This document shows positions 22,734 through 29,346 of a stretch of DNA of 32,138 nt, one piece after another (within the stretch, counting starts at the first letter, position 1; every line of letters starts with the position of its first letter). Origin of the DNA: Candidatus Methylomirabilota bacterium. Its GTDB lineage: Bacteria > Methylomirabilota > Methylomirabilia > Methylomirabilales > 2-02-FULL-66-22. The notes beneath the pieces were generated by a model, which worked only from the letters and a program-made list of their open reading frames with translations, had not been told where the DNA came from and did not search any database. The position numbers were made by a program, and so were the translations under genes. The stretch covers positions 1 to 32,138 of the forward strand of contig JACQVO010000116.1 of NCBI GenBank assembly GCA_016209725.1, read 5' to 3'.

Positions 22734-23912
22734 ATGGCTGAGCACACGCAGGCGAACCGGCTTCAGGCACTCCCGCCGTACCTGTTCGCCGAGATGGACC
22801 GGATGAAGCAGGAGCAGGTGAAGAAAGGGGTGGACATCATCAGCCTCGGGATCGGCGATCCCGACTTGCCGACGCCCGCCCACATCGTGGAGGCGTTGGC
22901 CAGGGCTGCGGCCGATCCGGCGAATCACCAGTATCCGTCCTACGAGGGGATGCCGGCCTTCCGGGCGGCGGCGGCCGATTGGTACCGGGCTCGCTTCGGC
23001 GTGACCCTCGACCCGGCGACGGAGGTCCTGAGCCTCATCGGCTCCAAAGAGGGGATCGGGCATTTCCCGCTGGCCTTTGTGAATCCCGGCGATGTGGTCC
23101 TGATCCCCGACCCCGCCTATCCGGTGTACCAGGCCGGCACGGTCTTCGCCGGCGGCGTACCGCATCCGATGCCCCTCACGCGCGCCCGCGACTTCCTGCC
23201 GGACCTGGACGCCATTCCGGGCGATGTCCTGAAGCAGGCACGGGTCCTCTGGCTGAACTACCCCAACAACCCGACGGGGGCGGTGGCGCCGCGGGAGTTC
23301 CTGGCCCGGGCAGTGGAGTTCGCCCGCCGCCACCGGCTGATCCTGGCCCACGATGCGCCGTACTCCGAGATGGCCTATGACGGTTACCGCCCCGAGAGCG
23401 TGCTGAGCGTCACCGGCGCCAAGGAGGTCGCGGTCGAGTTTCATTCGCTCTCCAAGACCTACAACATGACTGGCTGGCGCGTGGGATTTGCGGTGGGGAA
23501 TGCGGCGATCCTGGCAGGCCTCGGACGCATCAAGACGAACCTGGACTCCGGTATATTCCAGGCGGTGCAGGTCGCCGGCATCGCCGCCCTGACCGGGCCG
23601 CAGCAGGTTGTGGCGGACAACTGCCGCGTGTACCAGGCACGGCGGGATGTGCTGGTGGGGGCATTGCGGGAGATGGGGTTCGATGTTCAGGTGCCCAGGG
23701 CGACCTTCTACCTGTGGGTGCCTGTGCCGAAGGGGTTCACCGCGAAGAGCTTCAGCATCGAGGTCCTGGCGAAGGCCGGGGTCGTCCTCACGCCCGGGAG
23801 TGGCTTCGGCGCGGCCGGTGAGGGGTACGTTCGGGCCGCTCTCACGGTCGGCGTGGACCGCATCCGCGAGGCGGTGGAGCGCCTCCGGAAACTGGGAATC
23901 CGGGGGAACTGA
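22734..23912 (+). CDS. dapL: LL-diaminopimelate aminotransferase
   Basis: DapL converts tetrahydrodipicolinate straight to LL-DAP, replacing DapD, DapC and DapE. The 392-residue class I/II aminotransferase has SLGIGDPDLPTP, QYPSYEGMPAFRAA, SKEGIGHFPLAFVNPGD, DPAYPVY, NYPNNPTGA, HDAPYSEMAYDG, and the PLP lysine in EFHSLSKTYNMTGWRVGF (Lys241). GDPD near the N-terminus, KEG and the dapA-dapB context favour DapL over an aspartate or other aminotransferase. The lack of dapD and dapE nearby fits this route. DapF is not in the window. Confidence 0.9.
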   Translation: MAEHTQANRLQALPPYLFAEMDRMKQEQVKKGVDIISLGIGDPDLPTPAHIVEALARAAADPANHQYPSYEGMPAFRAAAADWYRARFGVTLDPATEVLSLIGSKEGIGHFPLAFVNPGDVVLIPDPAYPVYQAGTVFAGGVPHPMPLTRARDFLPDLDAIPGDVLKQARVLWLNYPNNPTGAVAPREFLARAVEFARRHRLILAHDAPYSEMAYDGYRPESVLSVTGAKEVAVEFHSLSKTYNMTGWRVGFAVGNAAILAGLGRIKTNLDSGIFQAVQVAGIAALTGPQQVVADNCRVYQARRDVLVGALREMGFDVQVPRATFYLWVPVPKGFTAKSFSIEVLAKAGVVLTPGSGFGAAGEGYVRAALTVGVDRIREAVERLRKLGIRGN

Positions 23913-23920
23913 GGAAAGAC

Positions 23921-23989
23921 GTTCGGCTGTACGGCAGTTCGGCAGTACGACGGTACCGCCGAACGGTCGAACGGTCGAACCGCCGAACG
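23921..23989. repeat. TTCGGCGG-type microrepeat, copy 3, in the folB leader
   Basis: The left half carries GTTCGGCTGTACGG and AGTTCGGCAG; the right half carries CCGCCGAACGG, TCGAACGG and TCGAACCGCCGAACG. The halves are complementary enough to fold. It ends four bases before the folB ATG, leaving no room for a standard ribosome binding site, as the purine-rich stretch is missing. Confidence 0.7.
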
Positions 23990-23992
23990 CTT

Positions 23993-24349
23993 ATGCGGGA
24001 TCGGATTCTCATCCACGGCATCCAGTTCCACGGGCATCACGGGGTGCGCGAGGAGGAGCGGAAGCTCGGCCAGCGCTTCGTGGTGGATGTGGATCTCCGG
24101 CTCGACCTGGCGCCCGCGGCCGGCGCCGACAACGTCGCCGCCACGGTGGACTACGAGCGGGTGCACGCTCTGGTGGAGGAAGTGGGGACCCGGGAGTGCT
24201 TCAACCTTTTGGAGACCCTGGCAGAGCGGATCGCCTCCACCATCCTGGAGCGGTTCCCGGTGCGGCAGGTCACGATCCGGGCCACCAAACCCTCGCCGCC
24301 CATCGCCGGCATGGTCGGCGGGGTCTCCGTGGAGATCACACGACCGTGA
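23993..24349 (+). CDS. folB: Dihydroneopterin aldolase
   Basis: FolB cleaves dihydroneopterin in folate synthesis, giving the substrate for FolK. The 118-residue protein starts with ILIHGIQFHGHHGVREEERK (the catalytic-site loop with a Glu), has GQRFVVDVDLRLDL, VDYERVHALVEEV, FNLLETLAERIA, and the C-terminal VTIRATKPSPPI with its conserved lysine. The length is normal. A ribosome binding site is hard to see because the TTCGG repeat ends four bases before the ATG. The stop overlaps the folK GTG (GTGA). Confidence 0.95.
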   Translation: MRDRILIHGIQFHGHHGVREEERKLGQRFVVDVDLRLDLAPAAGADNVAATVDYERVHALVEEVGTRECFNLLETLAERIASTILERFPVRQVTIRATKPSPPIAGMVGGVSVEITRP

Positions 24350-24846
24350 CGGTCCAGGCGTTCGTGGGCATCGGCTCCAACCTGGGTGACCGCCTGGCCT
24401 ATTGCCGGGCGGCGCTGGACCGGCTCGCCCTGCTGCCGGGCACGACCCTCACGCGAGTCTCCCCTTTCTTCGAGTCGGAACCCCGGGAGGGTGTGGAGGG
24501 GGGGCTGTTCCTGAACGGGGTGGCGGAGATCGCCACGCGCCTCTCACCACGAGAGCTCCTCGGTCACCTGCAGGGGATCGAGGCGGCCCTGGGTCGCCCG
24601 CCGGACCATTTGCCGGGGACCGCGCGGAGCATGGATCTGGACATCCTGCTGTACGGCGAGACCGTGCTGCACGAGCCCGACCTGACGATTCCCCATCCCC
24701 ACATGGCGGCGCGGCGGTTCGTGCTGGCGCCTCTTACCGCCCTGGCGCCCGCGGTTCGTCATCCCCTCTTGAAGCTCACCGCGGCGGAGTTGCTTCGCCG
24801 TCTCGGCCCGGAGGCCTCGGCGGTCCCCCTGGGGGTGCGCGGATGA
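24346..24846 (+). CDS. folK: 2-amino-4-hydroxy-6-hydroxymethyldihydropteridine pyrophosphokinase (HPPK)
   Basis: FolK transfers pyrophosphate from ATP to the pterin alcohol that FolB releases. The 166-residue protein opens with AFVGIGSNLGDR and has FFESEP, FLNGVAEIAT and GIEAALGR. The metal-binding RSMDLDILLYG is present, followed by LTIPHPHMAARRFVLAPL. GTG 24346 overlaps the folB stop by four bases, and its own TGA overlaps the next ATG by four, so three genes are translationally coupled. No fusion is present, although such kinases are fused to FolK in some other bacteria. Confidence 0.95.
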   Translation: MTVQAFVGIGSNLGDRLAYCRAALDRLALLPGTTLTRVSPFFESEPREGVEGGLFLNGVAEIATRLSPRELLGHLQGIEAALGRPPDHLPGTARSMDLDILLYGETVLHEPDLTIPHPHMAARRFVLAPLTALAPAVRHPLLKLTAAELLRRLGPEASAVPLGVRG

Positions 24847-25499
24847 AAAAGACGCCGACGCCCCCCCGCTACATCGTGGTGGAGGGCGCCATCGGGGTGG
24901 GGAAGACGAGCCTCGTGGACCTCCTGGCGGAGCGTCTGGGGGCGCGGAAGCTCCTGGAGGTGGCCGAGGACAACCCGTTCCTCCCGAATTTCTACAAGGA
25001 CCCGCGGCGCTCCGCCTTCCAGACCCAGCTCTGGTTTCTCCTGAACCGGTTCCGCCAGCAGCAGGAACTCGGCCAGTTCGACCTGTTCCGCCAGACCCTG
25101 GTGGCCGACTATCTGTTCGCCAAGGACAAGATCTTCGCCTATCTCACGCTGGAGGATCACGAGCTGGCCCTCTACGAGCGGGTCCACGCGCTGCTCCAGG
25201 TGCGGGTGTCCACGCCGGACCTGGTGATCTTCCTCCAGGCGAACACCGAGGCGCTCCTGCAGCGGATCGCGATCCGGGGCAAGGGGTACGAGCGGGAGAT
25301 TGACCGCAAGTACCTGGCCGACCTGAACGAGGCGTACACGCATTTCTTTTTCCATTACACCGCGTCGCCGCTGCTGGTGGTGAATACCAGCGACATCGAC
25401 TTCGTCAACCGCAGGGAGGACTTCGAGGACCTGATCAAGAAGATCGGGGAGACCCGCGCGGGGATGCACTACTACGTACCGCTTGGATCCCGCAGGTAA
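24843..25499 (+). CDS. Deoxynucleoside kinase (deoxyadenosine/deoxyguanosine kinase type)
   Basis: The 218-residue protein has a P-loop GAIGVGKT (15-22) and the deoxynucleoside kinase pattern: LLEVAEDNPFLPNFYKDP, FQTQLWFLLNRFRQQQEL, DYLFAKDKIFAYLTLEDHEL (where many relatives have a DRS motif), PDLVIFLQANTEALLQRI with RGKGYEREID (the lid arginines), and a C-terminal LVVNTSDIDFV. It salvages deoxynucleosides using ATP. It overlaps folK in an ATGA and is probably made with it. The substrate (purine or pyrimidine) is not certain. Confidence 0.88.
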   Translation: MKKTPTPPRYIVVEGAIGVGKTSLVDLLAERLGARKLLEVAEDNPFLPNFYKDPRRSAFQTQLWFLLNRFRQQQELGQFDLFRQTLVADYLFAKDKIFAYLTLEDHELALYERVHALLQVRVSTPDLVIFLQANTEALLQRIAIRGKGYEREIDRKYLADLNEAYTHFFFHYTASPLLVVNTSDIDFVNRREDFEDLIKKIGETRAGMHYYVPLGSRR

Positions 25500-25530
25500 A
25501 ACCAGAGGGACCGAGACGGCCTAGGATTGC

Positions 25531-25617
25531 GGCAATCGGGCAATCGGGCACTCCGGGAAAATGGAATTCCGGATAGCCCCGCCGCAGGCGGGGTTGCCTG
25601 AGCACCTGGGTGCCGAG
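25531..25617. repeat. GGCAATC-type repeat with nested hairpin
   Basis: Tandem words GGCAATCGG GCAATCGG GCA (25531-25550) are followed by a perfect hairpin CCCCGCC-GCA-GGCGGGG (25577-25593) and by TTGCCTGAGCACCTGGGTGCCGAG (25594-25617; split here as TTGCCTGAGCACC and TGGGTGCCGAG). The words match the argB-argD repeat at 4024-4095. It lies in the dnk-panB spacer. Confidence 0.6.
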
Positions 25618-25708
25618 CGGCTGCACCGCCTGCCGGCCTGGAGGCGCCGGAGCCCATGGGGGACCGGGAGCCTCTCCAGGACCGGAGGGAGGGTGCGCCG
25701 GTGTCATT

Positions 25709-25744
25709 GGCCTTCCGGATCGGTCCGGAAGGCCTTTGTGCTTT
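25709..25744 (+). terminator. Rho-independent terminator ahead of panB
   Basis: Perfect arms GGCCTTCCGGA (25709-25719) and TCCGGAAGGCC (25724-25734) with a four-base loop are followed by TTTGTGCTTT. The site ends 32 bp before panB. It probably closes the folate-kinase transcript, and could act as an attenuator for panB if the leader starts upstream. Confidence 0.75.
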
Positions 25745-25775
25745 ACAGGCCCTGACCAGACAAGGAGGGGACCAC

Positions 25776-26612
25776 ATGACGCGAGACAAGGTGACGGTCC
25801 GGACACTCCGCCGGATGAAGGAACGGGGCGAGAAGATCACCATGCTCACGGCCTACGATGTCTCCACGGCGCGGGCGGTGGATGACGCGGGACTCGACGT
25901 CGTCCTCGTGGGGGACTCCCTGGGCATGGTGGTCCTCGGGTATCCGACGACGCTGCCGGTGACCATGGACGAGATGGCGCATCACGCCAGGGCGGTGGCC
26001 CGCGGCATCTCGCGCGCCCTGCTCGTCGTGGACCTTCCCTTCATGTCGTACCAGGTGAGTCGAGAGGATGCGCTTCGCAATGCGGGACGCCTCCTGAAAG
26101 AGGACGGGGCAGAGGCGGTCAAGCTGGAAGGGGGACGGGAGGTCGCAGGGACGGTCGAGGCCCTGGTGGCGGCCGGGATCCCGGTCATGGGGCACCTGGG
26201 CTTGACCCCGCAGGCCTTCCATCAGATGGGCGGATATCGCGTCCAGGCCCGAAGCGCCGAGGAAGCCGACCGGCTCCTGAAGGACGCCGCGGCCTTGGAA
26301 CGGGCGGGGATCTTCGCCCTGGTCTTGGAGGGGATTCCGGCCGAGGTTGCCCGACGGGTCAGTCAGGCCCTTTCCGTGCCAACCATCGGCATCGGGGCCG
26401 GACCGTTTTGCGACGGGCAGGTTCTGGTCACCCACGATATGCTGGGCCTCCAGACCGACCTGTCGCCCAAGTTCGTCAAACGGTACATGCATGCCCGTCA
26501 GCTCTTCGTGGAAGCCATGCGGCAGTTCCGTGACGAGGTGCGCTCGGGGGCATTTCCCGGCCCCGAGCACAGCTACGACCTCGATCCTCCCACGCCGCAA
26601 GGCGCTCCATAG
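25776..26612 (+). CDS. panB: 3-methyl-2-oxobutanoate hydroxymethyltransferase
   Basis: PanB makes ketopantoate using a tetrahydrofolate one-carbon donor, linking it to the folate genes upstream. The 278-residue protein has MLTAYDVSTA, the metal-site VGDSLGMVVLGY (Asp47), MAHHARAV, VVDLPFMSY, GAEAVKLEGG, VMGHLGLTPQ, FALVLEGIPAEVA, TIGIGAGPFCDGQVLV and DMLGLQTDLSPKFVK. ATG 25776 has AAGGAGGGG about six bases upstream; a 40-residue longer frame crosses the terminator and is not real. Confidence 0.97.
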   Translation: MTRDKVTVRTLRRMKERGEKITMLTAYDVSTARAVDDAGLDVVLVGDSLGMVVLGYPTTLPVTMDEMAHHARAVARGISRALLVVDLPFMSYQVSREDALRNAGRLLKEDGAEAVKLEGGREVAGTVEALVAAGIPVMGHLGLTPQAFHQMGGYRVQARSAEEADRLLKDAAALERAGIFALVLEGIPAEVARRVSQALSVPTIGIGAGPFCDGQVLVTHDMLGLQTDLSPKFVKRYMHARQLFVEAMRQFRDEVRSGAFPGPEHSYDLDPPTPQGAP

Positions 26613-26761
26613 CTCTGGCGCGTGCGGGTCCGGGTCTCGCGCGAGGGCGTCACGCTCCCGTCGCAGCCAGGCGTTGCCCGGCCCGGCGCGCAGAGGGCGG
26701 CGAGTGCTGGCATCATCCGACCCGTATCCTGGCTCGGGCCAACCTGGCGGAGGACGGATTC

Positions 26762-27607
26762 ATGCAGACCATTGAGACCCCGAGGGACATGCAGAAGCTG
26801 GCCGAGGATCATCGCCGCGCGGGGCAATCCATCGGCCTCGTCCCCACCATGGGGGCGCTGCACGAGGGCCACCTGAGCCTGATCCGGCGCTGCCGGGCCG
26901 AGAACGACGTGGCCATCATGAGCCTGTTCGTGAACCCGACCCAGTTCAACCGCCAGGACGATCTGGACCGCTACCCCCGCGACCTCGCAGGGGATAGCGG
27001 GCTGGCCCGCGAGGCCGGCGTGGACATCATCTTCGCGCCCACGGTCGAGGGAATGTATCCCCAGGGGTACCAGACCTCCGTCACCCTGGAGCAGCTTCCG
27101 ACGCGATGGGAAGGCACCTCGCGTCCTGGCCACTTCCAGGGCGTGGCCACGGTCTGCACGAAGCTGTTCACCATCTGCCGGCCGCACCGGGCCTATTTCG
27201 GCCAGAAGGATTATCAGCAGTCCCGGGTGGTCCGGCGCCTGGCGGCCGACCTCAACCTGGACCTCGAGATCGTCGTCCTGCCCACCGTGCGGGAGGCGGA
27301 TGGGCTGGCCCTCAGCTCCCGGAACGTGCTGTTGAAACCGGAGGAGCGACGCCAGGCGAGGGTCCTCTCCCAGGCCCTGTTCCAGGCCCAGGCCGACGTC
27401 CGCGCCGGGCAGCGCGATGCCACTCGCCTGCACGCCGCCATCGAGGATCGCATCCAGACCGCTCCCTTGGCCGTTCTGGACTACGTCGGCGTGTGCGACC
27501 CGGAGACGCTGGTGCCGCTGGAGAAGATCGAGGACAGGGCCGTCGCCGTGGTAGCCGCCAGCTTCGGCACGACGCGCCTCATAGACAATGCGCTCCTGGA
27601 ACCGTAA
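26762..27607 (+). CDS. panC: Pantothenate synthetase
   Basis: PanC joins pantoate and beta-alanine with ATP. The 281-residue protein has the nucleotidyltransferase HxGH site in PTMGALHEGHLSLI (His34, His37), SLFVNPTQFN, FAPTVEGMYP, GHFQGVATVCTKL, YFGQKDYQQ and VREADGLALSSRN, all canonical. The length matches the family. GGAGG lies about eight bases before ATG 26762. A 149-bp spacer separates it from panB with no clear promoter. Confidence 0.97.
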   Translation: MQTIETPRDMQKLAEDHRRAGQSIGLVPTMGALHEGHLSLIRRCRAENDVAIMSLFVNPTQFNRQDDLDRYPRDLAGDSGLAREAGVDIIFAPTVEGMYPQGYQTSVTLEQLPTRWEGTSRPGHFQGVATVCTKLFTICRPHRAYFGQKDYQQSRVVRRLAADLNLDLEIVVLPTVREADGLALSSRNVLLKPEERRQARVLSQALFQAQADVRAGQRDATRLHAAIEDRIQTAPLAVLDYVGVCDPETLVPLEKIEDRAVAVVAASFGTTRLIDNALLEP

Positions 27608-27612
27608 CTGGA

Positions 27613-27643
27613 ATGACCAATGACGCAATGACCAATGACCAAT
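27613..27643. repeat. AATGACC-type microrepeat after panC
   Basis: AATGACC, AATGACGC, AATGACC, AATGACC and AATGA run in tandem directly after the panC stop. This is another example of short imperfect tandem words filling a spacer; it has no hairpin. Confidence 0.7.
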
Positions 27644-27724
27644 GAATTTGAAGAATTGGTAAGGCGATCCAGGGCACCTCTGGCGGTCTTGGCGCCATGG
27701 CGGTTCGTTCATGAGGAGGGATGC

Positions 27725-28081
27725 ATGTTTCGCGTGATGCTCGCCGGGAAAATTCACCGCGCCACCGTGACCGAGACGCACCTGGATTACGAGGGGAGCC
27801 TCACTGTGGACGCCGATCTCCTGGACGCCGCCGGAATGGTAGCCTACCAGCAGATCCAGGTGTACAACGTCAGCACGGGCGGCCGCTTCGAGACCTATCT
27901 CATCGAGGGGTCTCGCCACTCCGGGGTCGTCGCCCTGAACGGGGCCGCCGCCCGGCAGGGCCAGCCGGGGGACAGGGTGATCATCGCCACCTATCACCTG
28001 CTCCCGGAGGAGCAGGTTCCCCATCACCGCCCGCGGGTAGTCTTCGTAGACCAGAAGAACGCGAGGCTCTCGATCGCCTGA
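27725..28081 (+). CDS. panD: Aspartate 1-decarboxylase
   Basis: PanD makes beta-alanine for PanC. It is a self-processing pyruvoyl enzyme. The 118-residue protein starts MFRVMLAGKIHRATVTETHL and has the cleavage site Gly24-Ser25 in YEGSLTVD; the new Ser25 becomes the pyruvoyl group. The rest, with VYNVSTGGRFETYLIEG, NGAAAR and GDRVIIATYHLL, is canonical. GAGGAGGG lies four bases before ATG 27725; the frame extends upstream but lacks family sequence. Processing usually needs a helper (PanZ) or is spontaneous; no helper is seen. Confidence 0.96.
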   Translation: MFRVMLAGKIHRATVTETHLDYEGSLTVDADLLDAAGMVAYQQIQVYNVSTGGRFETYLIEGSRHSGVVALNGAAARQGQPGDRVIIATYHLLPEEQVPHHRPRVVFVDQKNARLSIA

Positions 28082-28162
28082 CACGAATCGGGTTTTCCAT
28101 CTGTGTTTCCGGGTGGCGGCAAGACTGGGTTCAAGATCGCTCCCCTTCGTTGAGAGGATCAA

Positions 28163-28467
28163 ATGACACATGCCGTCTATCGGGTCGTTGGGTATGAAGT
28201 GGTCGGGCCGTCTACGCTGCGAGTGGAGTTCGACGACGACACGGCACAAGTGATGACTTCGGGCCGATACTGCGTGGCGAGTTGTATGGCCCGCTCCGGG
28301 ATGACCGCCTGTTCCGGCAGATCGTGATCGACCCGGAGGTCCACACGCTGGTTTGGCCGACGGGCGCTGACTTTGATCCGGCGATTCTCCACGATTGGTC
28401 GCGGTACGAGAGCGACATGCAGCGGCTGGCGCAGCAGTGGGCAACCGCCCAGACCAAGGCGTCGTAA
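28163..28467 (+). pseudogene. DUF2442-family gene with a frameshift
   Basis: ATG 28163, after GAGAGG, opens a frame reading VGPSTLRVEFDDDTAQV, then leaves the family and stops at 28327. From about 28254 another frame reads DDFGPILRGELYGPLRDDRL then FRQIVIDPEVHTLVWPTG and ADFDPAILHDW, the core and tail of DUF2442. The switch is at CAAGTGATGAC near 28250, so one missing base would explain it. Full products are about 100 residues. DUF2442 proteins usually pair with DUF4160 partners in antitoxin-like loci; none is present here. A sequencing error cannot be excluded. Confidence 0.8.
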
Positions 28468-28625
28468 TCGCGCGGCGCCACCTGCGCGCAGGAAGGTGCC
28501 GGACACCTTTCAGTAGCATTGTCAGGTGCGGCTCAGCCGCCGCCCCGACAGGCCGCAGGAGCGGGTGATCGCGGGGAAATGATCCAGGAGAGTTCGAGGA
28601 TCGAGGTGATCAGGGGGAGCAACGA

Positions 28626-28997
28626 TTGGAGCAGCAGGTGACCCTTCCCGGCACCCTTTGCCTCGCGCTCCACACGCTCGCGCGGCTTGGCCCGGTGTCA
28701 CAGCCCGCGATCCCCCGGCTCATCGCAATGCTCGACGAGCCTGACCCCAGCCGGGAACTCCGGTCGCGTGCGGCACGGGTCCGGGGCCAGAATGGTCCCG
28801 CCCTCCCGGCGCTCCGTCGGTCCCTCCTGACGGACGATCAGCCCAAGGTCCGGGCCCTCGCGGCCGACGCGCTCGGCGCCATGAGACCGCGGGCGCACGT
28901 CGCGCTCCCGGACCTCGGGAAGGCACTGGGGGACCCCGATCCCGCGGTCCGCCGGCAGGCGACCCGCGCGATCAAATCCATTGGCTCCGGTCCTTAG
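28626..28997 (+). CDS. HEAT-repeat-like protein, probably partial or degraded
   Basis: The frame begins at TTG 28626 with GGGGGAG six bases upstream and encodes 123 residues. It shows HEAT/PBS-lyase-type helices: IPRLIAMLDEPDP, LPALRRSLLTDDQPKVRALA, ADALGAM, VALPDLGKALGDPDPAVRRQ and ATRAIKSIG. About three repeat units are visible; the first is irregular (RAARVRGQNGPALP where relatives read RAARALGQMGP), so mutation is likely. No partner domain is present. It may be a fragment of a longer HEAT protein rather than a working gene. Confidence 0.5.
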   Translation: MEQQVTLPGTLCLALHTLARLGPVSQPAIPRLIAMLDEPDPSRELRSRAARVRGQNGPALPALRRSLLTDDQPKVRALAADALGAMRPRAHVALPDLGKALGDPDPAVRRQATRAIKSIGSGP

Positions 28998-29346
28998 CAG
29001 ACTTATTCAACTTGTCTGCTGACCGTCTCCGTCAAGCGCTGCATCCTGGTGTGACGACTACCTGCGTCCACATGCCCGCTGTTTCTTCAAGACGCCTCAG
29101 AGATAGCCTCTTCCTGGATCCGTAACTGTCGCTCGGATTCACGGATTTCCTCCGAAGGCCTTTTCCCGCCGACGTTCCTCGCCGATTCAACCCAGAAAAG
29201 CAACCGGAATCAAAAGAAAAGCAACGAGGGGCGAGCAAACCAGGTGAGGCGTGTTGTAGAAATAGCGCACCCGGTGCAGAGCCAGGCGGGACCCGGAGAG
29301 GGAAACCTGCCCCAGGGATGAGGCGCGTGTGAAGGAGGGTGCGGTC
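28998..29346 (+). other. Leader region of the 719-residue gene
   Basis: About 350 bp with lower GC than its surroundings and A-rich patches (AATCAAAAGAAAAGCAACG at 29210-29228). I see no gene and no confident promoter; a weak TAGAAAT lies near 29257. It would suit a long leader or an unrecognised promoter. Confidence 0.4.

Noticed and set aside
28493..28509. AAGGTG-CCGGA-CACCTT hairpin after the DUF2442 relic
   Set aside because: A six-base stem with a short T-run could be a weak terminator, but similar words are common dispersed repeats, so I could not support a call.
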